In this document: positions 7,386 through 17,324 of the stretch, piece after piece
Numbering within the stretch: the first letter of the stretch is position 1
Layout: each line of letters starts with the position of its first letter
Source: Streptacidiphilus sp. P02-A3a
Lineage (GTDB): Bacteria; Actinomycetota; Actinomycetes; Streptomycetales; Streptomycetaceae
DNA: 64,000 bases
NCBI RefSeq assembly: GCF_014084105.1
Contig: NZ_CP048289.1
Coordinates: 6,395,922-6,459,921, forward strand
Direction: 5' to 3'
Notes under the pieces: model-generated
Seen by the model: only the letters and a program-made list of their open reading frames with translations
The model's database searches: none
Told to the model about the DNA's origin: nothing
Position numbers and translations under genes: made by a program

Positions 7386-9536
7386 ATGACCACCGACCCC
7401 GAGCCCTCCCGATCCGACAGCGCGCAGCCCGGGATCCAGGTCCCGCAGGCGATCCTGCGGTCCGGGCTCTCCCGGCGCGGCATGCTCAAGGCCATGGGCC
7501 TGTTCGGCGGCGCGACCGCGCTCGCCGGCAGCGGCGCCGCCTGGGCGGCCACCGGCGGCGCGGCGGCCGGAACGCCGGGGAAGTCGACGGCCTACGTGCT
7601 GCCCGAGGGCTTCACCGGCACCATGGCCGACCTCAAGCACGTGGTGATCCTGATGCAGGAGAACCGCGCCTTCGACCACTACTACGGCGCGATGCCCGGG
7701 GTCCGCGGCTTCAACGACAAGCAGGCGCTGCGCTTCCAGAACGGCACCACCGTCTTCTCCCAGCCCAACGGCTCGACCGTGGTCAAGCCGAACCACGTGA
7801 CCACCGTCGCCCAGTCCACCACCGGGCTCGACCACGGCTACGCCACCGGCACCGCCGCCTGGAACGGCGGCAAGTACAACAACTGGGTGCCCGCCAAGGG
7901 CAGCGCGACCATGAACTACCTCACCGGTGAGGAGATCCCCTGGCAGTGGTCGCTGGCCAGCAACTACACCCTGTGCGACAACTACCACTGCTCGATCATG
8001 GGCCCGACCACGCCCAACCGGCTCTACCTGTGGACCGGCACCTCCGACGGCGTCACCGGCAACGGCGGTGAGACCTCGGGCAACCGGGCCTGGCAGACCT
8101 ACCCGGAGGCGCTCCAGGCGGCCGGGGTCTCCTGGCGCGTCTACGTCGACAACAACAACGGCGACGGCTGGGTCGGCGACTACGAGGACAACCCGATCCG
8201 CGGCTTCGCCACCTTCACCCCGAGCGCCGCGAACCTGGCCGACACCACCAAGACCGCCCCCGGCACCGGCCTGGTCTGGCGCGCCAACTCCTTCCCGTAC
8301 GCCCCCGACGGCCTGCCCAACAACGACAGCGACACCAACCTCAACGGCGTCCTGGCCGACTTCATCGCGGCCTGCGCCCCCGGCGCGCAGTACCCGCTGC
8401 CGCAGGTCTCCTGGATCGTCTCGCCGTACGAGTGGTCCGAGCACCCCTCGGCCGACCCGGAGCACGGCGCCCACTACACCAACCGGGTGATCCAGGCCCT
8501 GCAGAGCAACCCCGACGTGTGGAACCACACGCTGCTGGTGCTGAACTTCGACGAGAACGACGGCTACTTCGACCACGTGCTGCCGCCGGTCCCGGAGCCC
8601 GGCACCGCCAGCGAGTTCTCCGGCAGCACCCCGCTCGGCTACGGCGCCCGGGTGCCGATGACCCTGGTCTCGCCGTGGACCCGGGGCGGCTGGGTCAACT
8701 CCGAGGTCTTCGACCACACCTCGGTCATCCAGTTCCTGGAGGTGTGGACCGCCGCCATGGGCACCCCGGCCCCGAGCACCACGATCACCCCCTGGCGCCG
8801 CTCCATCAGCGGCAACCTGACCAGCGCGATCGACTTCACCCGCCCGGTCCTCGGCGTCCCCTCGCTGCCGGACACCGCGGCGCTGGTCGCGATCGCCCGG
8901 GCCGGGGGCACCATCGCCACCCAGCTGACCACCGACGACCAGTGGACCGACTACCCGCCGCTGCGCCCGCGTCCGCTGTCCTTCCACGCGCAGAGCACCT
9001 TCACCGAGAACCGCGCCACCGGCCTGGTCACCGCGAACATGAGCCTGGTCGGCGGCGCCGCGGGCAAGGCGGTGAGCCTCCAGGTGTTCCCCGACCAGTA
9101 CAAGGCGTTCAGCAACACCCCGTTCACGGTGACCGCCGCCGCGCCGCGCAGCTACAGCTGGGACGCCTCGGCGCTCCAGGGCCGGTACGCCTTCTCGATC
9201 TACGGCCCGGACGGCTTCGTCCGCTCGCACGCCGGAACCGTGCTCCCGGCCGGGCAGAACAACGCCGGGGTGCCCCGGGTCGACGTGGCGCTCACCCCGG
9301 GCAGCAACCCGACCGTGGCGATCACCCTGCACAACGACGGCCTACAGCAGGTCCACTACACGCTGACCGCCAACGACCACGTCGGCGGCGTGCAGGACTT
9401 CTGGGTCGCGCCCGGCCAGTCCAAGCAGGTCAACTGGCCCACCGCGGACGGCTACTACGACGTGGTGATGACCACCGACACCGGTACCGGCTGGACCCAC
9501 CGCTACGCCGGTCGCATCGCCCAGACCACCAACTGA
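7386..9536 (+). CDS. Tat-exported phosphocholine-specific phospholipase C
   Basis: 716 residues, the usual length of bacterial non-haemolytic-type phospholipase C of the phosphoesterase family. A Tat signal carries SRRGMLKAMGLFGG with twin arginines at 30-31. Metal/phosphate-site motifs are visible: QENRAFDHYYG, the conserved SEHPSADPEHG, and NFDENDGYFDHV. The C-terminal third (from about residue 525) holds the two small beta domains usual in this family. It hydrolyses phosphatidylcholine or sphingomyelin outside the cell and can release phosphate. ATG with AGGAG five to six bases upstream; candidate PHO-type repeats precede it. Confidence 0.93.
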   Translation: MTTDPEPSRSDSAQPGIQVPQAILRSGLSRRGMLKAMGLFGGATALAGSGAAWAATGGAAAGTPGKSTAYVLPEGFTGTMADLKHVVILMQENRAFDHYYGAMPGVRGFNDKQALRFQNGTTVFSQPNGSTVVKPNHVTTVAQSTTGLDHGYATGTAAWNGGKYNNWVPAKGSATMNYLTGEEIPWQWSLASNYTLCDNYHCSIMGPTTPNRLYLWTGTSDGVTGNGGETSGNRAWQTYPEALQAAGVSWRVYVDNNNGDGWVGDYEDNPIRGFATFTPSAANLADTTKTAPGTGLVWRANSFPYAPDGLPNNDSDTNLNGVLADFIAACAPGAQYPLPQVSWIVSPYEWSEHPSADPEHGAHYTNRVIQALQSNPDVWNHTLLVLNFDENDGYFDHVLPPVPEPGTASEFSGSTPLGYGARVPMTLVSPWTRGGWVNSEVFDHTSVIQFLEVWTAAMGTPAPSTTITPWRRSISGNLTSAIDFTRPVLGVPSLPDTAALVAIARAGGTIATQLTTDDQWTDYPPLRPRPLSFHAQSTFTENRATGLVTANMSLVGGAAGKAVSLQVFPDQYKAFSNTPFTVTAAAPRSYSWDASALQGRYAFSIYGPDGFVRSHAGTVLPAGQNNAGVPRVDVALTPGSNPTVAITLHNDGLQQVHYTLTANDHVGGVQDFWVAPGQSKQVNWPTADGYYDVVMTTDTGTGWTHRYAGRIAQTTN

Positions 9537-9565
9537 CCGACCCCTCCCTCCCCCTGGAGCGCTCC

Positions 9566-12500
9566 ATGGCCGTTCGGCCGCGCAATCCCCTCCATCCACC
9601 ACACCCCCGGCTACGGCGGCTGACCGCCGCCGGGGCCTGCGCCGCGATGCTGGCGGCGGGCCTGTCCGCGCTGCTGGCCCCGACGGCCTCGGCCGACCCG
9701 ACCTACGACTCACGTGACTCGGCCCTGCCGGTGGCCGCGTACACCTTCGACAGCGACTCCGGCACCACCGTGGTCGACAGTTCCGGCCACGGCAACAACG
9801 GCACCTGGACCGGCACCCCGAGCTACGCCGCCGGCGTCTCCGGCAAGGCCGCGCACATCAGCGCCGGAAAGAACTTCGTGAGCCTGCCGAAGGTCGCCGG
9901 GCAGACCGACGGCTCCGGCAGCTTCTCCTTCGAGACCTGGTGGTACGACAACACCGAGACCGCCGACGCGCCGTTCGTCGCCAACCAGGACTTCGCCTCC
10001 TGCGCCAACACCGGCTTCACCTTCTACCACCTCAGCGGCACCTACCAGCAGCGCTCCTGCTTCGCCGTCAACGGCACCAAGACCTACAGCAGCACCAACA
10101 CCGCCTCGGTGCGGAGCGGCTGGCACTACCTCGCGGTGGTGGAGGACAGCGGCGCGCACACGTACAACTACTACGTGGACGGCGTGCTCTCCTCGTCCAC
10201 CTCGACCATATCCGGCACCACCGCCGCGAACTTCGACTCCGGCAGCCCGATCCGGATCGGCCAGGACGGCACCGGCGTGTACAGCGCCACCGACGACGCC
10301 CTGGTGGACGACTTCAACTTCTACAACCAGGCCATCAGCGCCACCCAGATCTCGGCCGACTACGCGGCCACCAACCCGGCCACGCACTTCCCGGTCACCG
10401 TCACCAACGACGGCCACGGCACCGGCACCGCGTCCGTGCTCGCCCCGGCCGCCGGCGTGAGCGACACGCTGACCGCGACGCCCAACCCCGGCTACTCGTT
10501 CAGCGCGTGGGTCCCGGTGTCCTCCTCGATGCCCGCGGTCAGCGGCAGCGGCACCTTCACCGCGCCCGGCAGCCCGGCCACCGTCGAGGCCACGTTCGTG
10601 CCGAACACCTACACCGTCACCTTCAACGGCAACGGCGCGGACGGCGGGACCACCGGTCCGCAGACGCTGACCTACGACCAGGCCGCCACGCTCACCGCGA
10701 ACGGCTTCACCGACAGCGGCAAGCAGTTCGTCGGCTGGAGCACCACCCCGAACGGCGCGCCCGCCTACGCCGACCAGGCGAGTGTCAAGAACCTCACCGC
10801 CAGTGCCAACGGCAACGTCACCCTGTACGCCCAGTGGGCCTCCGCGGGCAGCTACCGGGTGACCGAGAGCGGCGACAGCGACGTCACGGTCAGCTCCACC
10901 GCCGACGCGTCGCTGGGCTGGGTGCTCCCCGGCCGGACGGTCACGCTGACCGCCACCCCGGCCACCGGCTACTCCTCGACCTGGCAGGTGGTCTCCCCCA
11001 GCGGGCTCACGGTCGCCGCCGACGGCAGCTTCACCATGCCCGCGCAGAACGTCGTACTGAAGGCGGTCTCCTCGGGCAACCCCTACACCGTCGCCTTCAA
11101 CGGCAACGGCGCCACCGCCGGGGCGACCGCGTCCGAGCAGTTCGGCTACGGCCAGGCCGCCGCGCTGACCGCGAACGGCTTCACCCGCCCCGGCTACGGC
11201 TTCCTCGGCTGGGCGACCAGCGCGACCGGGACCGCCGCGTACACCGACGGCCAGAGCGTCGGCAACCTCACCGCGAACGCCAACGCCACGGTCACCCTGT
11301 ACGCCGTCTGGGGCCGCTACCGCGCCGTCGGCGACACCGTCGCGCCGATCGCCTCCTACGACTTCGCCGCCGACAAGAACGGCGTGGTCAGCGACAGCTC
11401 CGGGCAGGGCAACAACGCCGTCTGGAAGGGCACCGCCACCTACGCCAAGGGCTTCGCGGGCCTCGCCGCCCACGTCAGCGGCGGCAGCAACTTCATCCAA
11501 CTGCCCAGTGTGGCGGGCCAGACCGACGGCTCCGGCAGCTTCTCCTTCTCCACCTGGTGGGGCGAGTACGGCGAGACCATCGACGGCCCGCTGGTCAGCA
11601 ACCAGAACTTCGCCGCCTGCCTCAACCCGGGCCTGTCGCTGTACGACGTCTCCGGGACGACCACCACGCAGAGCTGCTGGGGCCAGCCGAGCGGCACCAC
11701 CCGGCAGTACTCCGCGGTGAACCCGACCGCGCTCCAGGGCACCTGGCACTACCTGACGGTGGTGGTCAACCGCGGCACGCAGACCCTGAGCTACTACGTC
11801 GACGGAGCCCTGGCCGGCACGTCCAGCGCCGGTCAGATCACCTCGGCCACCAACTTCAACTCCGGTATGCCGTTCAACATCGGCCAGGACGGCACCGGCG
11901 TCTACAGCGCCTCCGTCGACGCCCTGGTCGCCGACTTCGACTTCTACGACCAGCCGCTCTCGGCCGCCCAGGTCGCCAACGACTACAACGCCACCAAGCC
12001 GGCCGCCACCGCGCTGCCGAACGAGTCCACGGTGGACGTTGCTCCCCCCGTCAACACCGTCGCCCCGGGCTTCGTCACCAGCGCCTTCCACGCCCCGCAG
12101 GTGCGGGTGAACGCGGCCGTCTCGCAGTCCGTGGCCGGTCTGTGGAACGGCGGCACGGTCACCTCGTACACCAAGACCGCCGGTGACCCCTGGCTCAGCG
12201 TCAACAGCGGCGGCCAGGTGACCGGTACCGCGCCGGGCACCGCGCCGCAGCACCCCGGCACCATCACCGTGCAGGCCACCGACGGCACGACGACCTCGCA
12301 GATCACCGTCGAGATCCCGGTCATCGCCGCGAACGACGCCCCGCAGCTGGCCACCGCGACCTGGAACCTGTGGGACGCGGGCACCCACGTGGACAACTCG
12401 CTGCTGAAGGACCTCACCGTCATCGGCAGCAACGGCCTCGACGTGATCGCCGTCCAGCAGGACGGCGGCACCGTCGCCGGGCAGCTCGCCCAGGCCCTCG

Positions 12501-14923
12501 GCTGGTACGACTACGAGGGCGCCGACGGCCTCGGCATCGTCTCGGCCTGGCCGATCTCCACGACCGGGGTGGTCGCCGCGACCGCCGCCACCCCCGCCGT
12601 CGGGGTGACCGTGAACGTCGACGGCCAGGACGTCCGGATCTGGGACGCCGCGCTCGACCGGACCGGCTACGGTCCGGAGCAGGCCTGCGCCCAGTCCGGG
12701 ACCACGCCCGCCGCGATCGTCGCCGCCGAGCAGGCGAGCAACCGCTACGCCCAGGCCCAGGCCGTGGCCGCCGAGGTCAAGCCCGACGTCGCGGCGGCGA
12801 ACAGCACTCCGGTGGTGTTCCTCGGCGACCTCGCCTCCCCCTCCGCCAGTGACTGGACCGCGGCCACCGCCGCCGCGCACTGCAACATCGGCGCGGTCGA
12901 CTGGCCGGTCCCGGACGCGATCACCGGCACCGGCCTGCTGGACTCCTTCCGCGCGGCCAACCCCGACCCGGTGGCCGTCCCCGGCAACACCTGGTCGCCG
13001 ATCGAGCCGACCAACCCGGCCACCGGCGCGGCCGAGCCGCAGGACCGGATCGACTACGTCGACTACGCCGGTACCGGGCTGACCGAGGTCGGTTCCAACA
13101 CCCTGGTCGCCGGCTGGCCGTCGGCGACCAACGTCAACTCCAACGCCTGGACCAGCAACCACGCCGCCGTGGTGACCACGTTCACCCTGGGCACCCCGCT
13201 GGCCTCGATCCCGGCCCCGACCGTGAGCGTCGCCGACGCCTCGCTGGTCTACCAGGTCGGCCAGGCGCCCAGCGGCAGCGCCCTGGCCGGTGCCATCGGC
13301 GTCAGCACCGCGCCCGCCGACGCCACCGTCGCCGTCGACGGCAGCAAGGTCGACTACACCACGCCCGGCTCCTACACGGTGCTGGTGACCGCGACCGAGA
13401 ACGGCTTCGTCTCCGACCCGGTGGCGGTGACCGTCCGGGTGGTGCCGGTGGTCACGCTCAGCCTGGCCAACAGCTCGGTCTCCCTGGCCGGTACCGGCCT
13501 GAGCCAGGCGGCCGTGCTCGACGGCCTGGGCGGCGGCCTCAACGTCGACGGCACGGTCAACGCCGACCTCTCCCAGGTCGACCCGGCCGTCAGCGGCAGC
13601 TACCCGGTCACGGTGACCGGCACCGACGACTACGGCTTCACCGCGACCGCCCAGGCCACCGTCGTGATCACGACGCCGGACCAGCCGCCGGTGGTCACCC
13701 CGGCGGTCACCCCCGGCGCGCCCGACGGGCAGCACGGCTGGTACGTCTCCGCCCCGACCGTCTCGGTCACCGCGACCGACGACACCGGCACCACGCCGAC
13801 CGTCGAGTACAGCACCGACGGTGACACCTGGACGCCCTACACCGGGCCGCTGACGGTGCCGGACGGCTCCTGGACGTACCAGTTCCGGGCCACCGACGGC
13901 GTCGGCGCCGTCTCCACCCCGGTCTCGCTGCCGGTCCAGGTCGACCGCACCGCGCCCAGCACCACCGCGACCGCCACCCCGGGCGCGACCATCATCACCC
14001 CGGTCACGGTGGCCCTGAACGCCACCGACGCCGCCTCCGGCGCGGCCCAGACCCAGTACCAGATCGGCGGCGGCGCCTGGACGGCCTACACCGGGCCGTT
14101 CACGGTGACTCCGCAGTCCTCCGCCCAGACCGTCTCCTACTACTCGACCGACACCGCGGGCAACGTCGAGACCACGCACCAGCTGGTGATCCCCGCGATC
14201 ACGCCGGTCAACCCGACGATCACCGCGTCCACCCCGGCCGGCCAGTACGGGACGGCCACCACCGCGACCGTCACCGTCAGCTCGCCCGGGCTACCCGCCA
14301 CCGGGAGCGTCACCCTGACCGAGGGCAGCACCCCGCGCGGCACCGCCGCCCTGGCCAACGGCACGGCGACGTTCACCCTGCCGGTCGGCCTGGCCGCCGG
14401 GAACCACGTCATCCTCGCCTCCTACTCCGGCAGCGACCTGCTCACCCCGCAGATCCAGACGCTGACCGTGACCGTCGGCCTGCCCGCCGCCTGGACCGCC
14501 GCGACCGCCTACCGCACCGGCGACCGGGTCGCCTACCAGGGCAACCTGTACACGGCCTCCTGGTACACGCAGAACCAGCAGCCGGGCGACCCGCAGGGCC
14601 CCTGGCAGGAGATCGTGATGACGGAGAGCGGGACGGCCGTGTGGACCGCCTCGCGCACCTTCAACTCCGGTGACCTCGCGGTCTACAACGGCAGCACCTT
14701 CAAGGCCGGTTGGTACACCCGGGGCGACGTCCCCGGCTCGGTCACCGGCCCGTGGGAGGAGCAGGCCCCGGCCGGGCCGAACGGCATCGCGCCGTGGACG
14801 CCGACCACCGTCTACACCGCCGGTGACCAGGTCACCTACCAGGGCGGCAGGTACCAGGCCGGGTGGTACACCCGCGACCAGGCCCCGGGCAGCGCGAACG
14901 GGGGCTGGAAGAAGATCGGCTAG
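9566..14923 (+). CDS. Giant secreted LamG / InlB-repeat / EEP-like / CBM5-12 protein
   Basis: 1785 residues starting at ATG 9566 after CTGGAGCG. Signal peptide 1-44 (cut near ASADP). Domains in order: LamG-like jelly roll (about 52-270); beta repeat plus InlB/Listeria-Bacteroides repeat (TVTFNGNGADGG..., 275-425); a second such pair (430-585); second LamG (590-815); Ig-like (830-920); an endonuclease/exonuclease/phosphatase-like fold (925-1210, starting ATWNLWDAG); several Ig-like modules including a Big_3-type; and three CBM5/12 chitin/cellulose-binding units (1641-1785, each of the WTAATAYRTGDRVAYQG type). The EEP active site looks altered: VQQ for LQE, LGDLAS for GDFN, SNH for SDH. Probably an extracellular polymer-binding protein; enzymatic activity doubtful. 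Confidence 0.85.
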   Translation: MAVRPRNPLHPPHPRLRRLTAAGACAAMLAAGLSALLAPTASADPTYDSRDSALPVAAYTFDSDSGTTVVDSSGHGNNGTWTGTPSYAAGVSGKAAHISAGKNFVSLPKVAGQTDGSGSFSFETWWYDNTETADAPFVANQDFASCANTGFTFYHLSGTYQQRSCFAVNGTKTYSSTNTASVRSGWHYLAVVEDSGAHTYNYYVDGVLSSSTSTISGTTAANFDSGSPIRIGQDGTGVYSATDDALVDDFNFYNQAISATQISADYAATNPATHFPVTVTNDGHGTGTASVLAPAAGVSDTLTATPNPGYSFSAWVPVSSSMPAVSGSGTFTAPGSPATVEATFVPNTYTVTFNGNGADGGTTGPQTLTYDQAATLTANGFTDSGKQFVGWSTTPNGAPAYADQASVKNLTASANGNVTLYAQWASAGSYRVTESGDSDVTVSSTADASLGWVLPGRTVTLTATPATGYSSTWQVVSPSGLTVAADGSFTMPAQNVVLKAVSSGNPYTVAFNGNGATAGATASEQFGYGQAAALTANGFTRPGYGFLGWATSATGTAAYTDGQSVGNLTANANATVTLYAVWGRYRAVGDTVAPIASYDFAADKNGVVSDSSGQGNNAVWKGTATYAKGFAGLAAHVSGGSNFIQLPSVAGQTDGSGSFSFSTWWGEYGETIDGPLVSNQNFAACLNPGLSLYDVSGTTTTQSCWGQPSGTTRQYSAVNPTALQGTWHYLTVVVNRGTQTLSYYVDGALAGTSSAGQITSATNFNSGMPFNIGQDGTGVYSASVDALVADFDFYDQPLSAAQVANDYNATKPAATALPNESTVDVAPPVNTVAPGFVTSAFHAPQVRVNAAVSQSVAGLWNGGTVTSYTKTAGDPWLSVNSGGQVTGTAPGTAPQHPGTITVQATDGTTTSQITVEIPVIAANDAPQLATATWNLWDAGTHVDNSLLKDLTVIGSNGLDVIAVQQDGGTVAGQLAQALGWYDYEGADGLGIVSAWPISTTGVVAATAATPAVGVTVNVDGQDVRIWDAALDRTGYGPEQACAQSGTTPAAIVAAEQASNRYAQAQAVAAEVKPDVAAANSTPVVFLGDLASPSASDWTAATAAAHCNIGAVDWPVPDAITGTGLLDSFRAANPDPVAVPGNTWSPIEPTNPATGAAEPQDRIDYVDYAGTGLTEVGSNTLVAGWPSATNVNSNAWTSNHAAVVTTFTLGTPLASIPAPTVSVADASLVYQVGQAPSGSALAGAIGVSTAPADATVAVDGSKVDYTTPGSYTVLVTATENGFVSDPVAVTVRVVPVVTLSLANSSVSLAGTGLSQAAVLDGLGGGLNVDGTVNADLSQVDPAVSGSYPVTVTGTDDYGFTATAQATVVITTPDQPPVVTPAVTPGAPDGQHGWYVSAPTVSVTATDDTGTTPTVEYSTDGDTWTPYTGPLTVPDGSWTYQFRATDGVGAVSTPVSLPVQVDRTAPSTTATATPGATIITPVTVALNATDAASGAAQTQYQIGGGAWTAYTGPFTVTPQSSAQTVSYYSTDTAGNVETTHQLVIPAITPVNPTITASTPAGQYGTATTATVTVSSPGLPATGSVTLTEGSTPRGTAALANGTATFTLPVGLAAGNHVILASYSGSDLLTPQIQTLTVTVGLPAAWTAATAYRTGDRVAYQGNLYTASWYTQNQQPGDPQGPWQEIVMTESGTAVWTASRTFNSGDLAVYNGSTFKAGWYTRGDVPGSVTGPWEEQAPAGPNGIAPWTPTTVYTAGDQVTYQGGRYQAGWYTRDQAPGSANGGWKKIG

Positions 14924-14954
14924 TCATCCGGCCGGCTGGCCACTCAGCCGGAAC

Positions 14955-14992
14955 GCGTTCGGCCGGGCCCCTCGGGGGGTCCGGCCGAACGC
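14955..14992 (+). terminator. Hairpin terminator after the giant secreted protein
   Basis: Perfect 12-bp arms GCGTTCGGCCGG / CCGGCCGAACGC around a further G/C-pairing core (GCCCC TCG GGGG). Confidence 0.8.
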
Positions 14993-15010
14993 CGTTTCCG
15001 GCCGGACCCG

Positions 15011-15053
15011 GAGGCCGTTCGACCGCGAGGCCGTTCGACCGCGAGGCCGTTCG
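15011..15053. repeat. 16-bp tandem repeat GAGGCCGTTCGACCGC, 2.7 copies
   Basis: Two exact copies at 15011-15026 and 15027-15042 and a partial third to 15053, directly upstream of the cupin remnant, exactly where that gene has lost its 5' part. Confidence 0.85.
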
Positions 15054-15061
15054 CCGGGTCA

Positions 15062-15292
15062 GTGCGGGCGTCGGGCCCGGAGCACGGTTGGCTGTACGTC
15101 CTCAGCGGGCGCATGCGGGTGGTGCTCGGGGACGAGGACTTCGTCCTCGCCGAGGGCGAGGTGGCCGAGTTCGACACCCACCTGCCGCACTGGTTCGGCA
15201 ACGCCGACGAGCACCCGGTGGAGTTCCTGAGCATCCTCGGCCCGCAGGGCGAACGCTTCCACATCCGCGCCCGCTACCGGCCCGGCGGCTGA
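15062..15292 (+). pseudogene. Remnant of an XRE-cupin regulator (C-terminal cupin only)
   Basis: 76 codons from a GTG. The product (GPEHGWLYVLSGRMRVVLGD ... EVAEFDTHLPHWFG) matches the C-terminal cupin half of HTH-XRE/cupin_2 regulators, which are normally about 180-200 residues. The N-terminal helix-turn-helix and the first cupin strands are missing and replaced by 16-bp tandem repeats and a terminator. No ribosome site is evident. It could be expressed as a mini-cupin, but a truncated relic is more likely. Confidence 0.65.
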
Positions 15293-15300
15293 ACAGCGGT

Positions 15301-15333
15301 GCGGTGCCGGTCGACGGATTCGACCGGCACCGC
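15301..15333. terminator. Bidirectional hairpin terminator
   Basis: Perfect 14-bp arms GCGGTGCCGGTCGA / TCGACCGGCACCGC, loop CGGAT, just downstream of the GH64 gene stop and of the cupin remnant. Confidence 0.82.
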
Positions 15334-15353
15334 GGGTGGGGCGGGTGGCGGGC

Positions 15354-17324
15354 TCAGAAGCCGACGGCGACCTGCACGTACTGCGCGTCAGTGGTGTTGA
15401 AGTCCGAGGACTGGCCGTTGTCGTCGTCGTAGGCGAAGCCGTACTGCAGGCCGTTGACGGCGACCGAGTGCCAGAACGCGGCGTAGTAGTTGCACGGCGC
15501 GTTCTGGTAGTAGTCCGACGGCGTGTTCTGCACGGTCGTGGAGAACTGCGCCACGCAGCGGTTGAGCCCCGCGCACAGGCTCGCGTCGCCGTTGAGGGCC
15601 GGGCTGCCGCCGCCGGAGCAGCCGAAGACCTGTTGCGTGGTCTCCGTGGCTCCGACCGAAGCGGCGTAGGACACCATGTAGTTGGCGTCCGCGCCGCCGG
15701 GCTGGAAGGCGGCCACGTCACTCGGTGCCGGAATGTTGTAGGGCGCGTTGACGGTGGCGAGTTGCTGGAACTGCGCGGGCACCGAGTTCTCGAACTGCTG
15801 GAACAGCGCCGTCCGGCTCTCGGAGAACACCTGGTCGTCCTCGCCCACGACGGTGTCGGAGCCGTCGGAGTTGTGCAGGTGGATGGCCAGCGGCAGCCCG
15901 AAGGCGTCCACCCGCGAGGTGTCGGCGTTGATCGTGGTGCCGTTCGAGTTCAGCTCGATGAAGTCGTTGTACTGGCTGTTGGGCGAGCCGAGGTAGAAGT
16001 AGACCCGGCAGGAGTTGCACGAGGTCATCGTGTAGTACGGCGACTGCGCGATCGACTCCTCGACACCGTTGACGTCCCAGTAGACCTCGCTGTCGGGGTA
16101 CTGGCCGTTGGTCGCGTTGAGGAAGTCGAACTCGATGGCGCCGGACGCGCCCGGAATGCTGCTGGTGTTGCCCCAGAACGACGCCGGGAAGCCTCCGAAC
16201 CCGGTGCCGCCGGTGCCCCCGCCGCCGCCGGACTGGGCGAAGGCGAGGTAGTTGACGTTCCAGCCCGGATTGTCCTGATACACCGTCAGCGTCTGCTGCC
16301 CGGCCGAGAGGGAGACCGTCGCGTTGACCGTGGTCCAGGTCTGGTAACCGCCGGTGGCGGGGATGTTGACGTTGCCGCTGAGGCTGGTCCCGGCGGCGTT
16401 GCCGATGTGCAGCGCGTCGGTGACCGCGGCCGGCGCGGCGACCCGCAGGCCGACCGTGTAGCTGCCCGCGCTGGCGACGTTGACGGTGTACTTGAACCAC
16501 TGCCCGGCGCCGGTCCAGCCCAGGTCGTAGCCGCCGCCGCTGTCGGTGGTGGCCTCCAGGTCGACCCCGTCCGGGCGGTAGCTGTTCCCGGAGCCGTTGA
16601 CGGCGGTGACGTTGTAGGCCGTCCCCTGCCCGCCGGTGTCGTAGTTCTCCGCCTGCACCGTGCCCGGCACCGCGGCCGCGGTGCCGCCGTAGGCGGCGTC
16701 GGCACTGGCGAAGCTGAGGTAGTTGATGTTCCACCCGGCGGCGTCCTGATCCAGCGTCAGCGTCTGCACACCGGCGGTCAGGGTGACGTTGGCGGTGACC
16801 GTGGTCCAGGTCTGGTAGCCGCCGGTCGCCGGGACGGTCACCGGGCCGGACAGGTTGGTCCCGGCGGCGTTGGCGATGTGCAGCCCGTCGGTCACCGCGG
16901 TCGGCGCCGCCAGCCGCAGGCTGACCGCGTAGGTGCCGGCACTGGCGGCGTTGACGGTGTAGTGGAACCACTGCCCGGCGCCGGTCCAGCCGACGTCGAG
17001 GCCGCCGCCGGTGTCGGTGGTGTCCTCCAGGTCGACGCCGTCGGAGCGGTAGCTGTCGGCGGTGCCGTAGACGGTGCCGACGCTGTAGGCCACGCCCTGG
17101 CCGCCGGTGTCGTAGTTCTCCGCCTGCACCGTGCCCGGCACCGCGGCCGCGGTCCCACCGTAGGGGGCGTCGGCCGCGGCGTACGCCACGCTGTTCCCGC
17201 CCACCAGGGTCACGATGGACAGGGCTGCGACCGCGATCGCCGCCCGGATTCTGGGCCGGGAGTGGAACCGACCCGGTCTGCCGCGCGAGGGCGCGGACAG
17301 CCGCAGATTGAGGAAGTCCCTCAT
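15354..17324 (-). CDS. Secreted GH64 beta-1,3-glucanase with two CBM6-like modules
   Basis: 656 residues. A long signal region (MRDFLNLRLS ... to about residue 50, cut after AYAAADA) is followed by two near-identical carbohydrate-binding modules of the CBM6/35 type (each starts PYGGTAAAVPGTVQAENYD or AYGGTAAAVPGTVQAENYD; 157 residues apart), a glycine linker, then a thaumatin-like GH64 domain (from GFPASFWGN; conserved EVYWDVNGVEESI, VDAFGLPLAIHLH, HSVAVNGLQYGFAYDD). GH64 enzymes cut laminarin and fungal beta-1,3-glucan, releasing laminaripentaose. AGAGAGGAC ribosome site. Two LacI-type palindromes lie upstream, suggesting sugar-controlled expression. Confidence 0.9.
   Translation of the reverse strand: MRDFLNLRLSAPSRGRPGRFHSRPRIRAAIAVAALSIVTLVGGNSVAYAAADAPYGGTAAAVPGTVQAENYDTGGQGVAYSVGTVYGTADSYRSDGVDLEDTTDTGGGLDVGWTGAGQWFHYTVNAASAGTYAVSLRLAAPTAVTDGLHIANAAGTNLSGPVTVPATGGYQTWTTVTANVTLTAGVQTLTLDQDAAGWNINYLSFASADAAYGGTAAAVPGTVQAENYDTGGQGTAYNVTAVNGSGNSYRPDGVDLEATTDSGGGYDLGWTGAGQWFKYTVNVASAGSYTVGLRVAAPAAVTDALHIGNAAGTSLSGNVNIPATGGYQTWTTVNATVSLSAGQQTLTVYQDNPGWNVNYLAFAQSGGGGGTGGTGFGGFPASFWGNTSSIPGASGAIEFDFLNATNGQYPDSEVYWDVNGVEESIAQSPYYTMTSCNSCRVYFYLGSPNSQYNDFIELNSNGTTINADTSRVDAFGLPLAIHLHNSDGSDTVVGEDDQVFSESRTALFQQFENSVPAQFQQLATVNAPYNIPAPSDVAAFQPGGADANYMVSYAASVGATETTQQVFGCSGGGSPALNGDASLCAGLNRCVAQFSTTVQNTPSDYYQNAPCNYYAAFWHSVAVNGLQYGFAYDDDNGQSSDFNTTDAQYVQVAVGF

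Noticed and set aside
7125..9332. Long minus-strand open frame across the phospholipase gene
   Set aside because: Same antisense artefact; the plus strand has intact phospholipase motifs and a Tat signal.
9710..14179. A 1489-codon open frame on the minus strand opposite the giant secreted protein gene
   Set aside because: It is a product of the GC-rich antisense frame: extreme Gly/Val/Arg/Ala composition, no domain, no ribosome site. The plus-strand frame has recognisable domains throughout.
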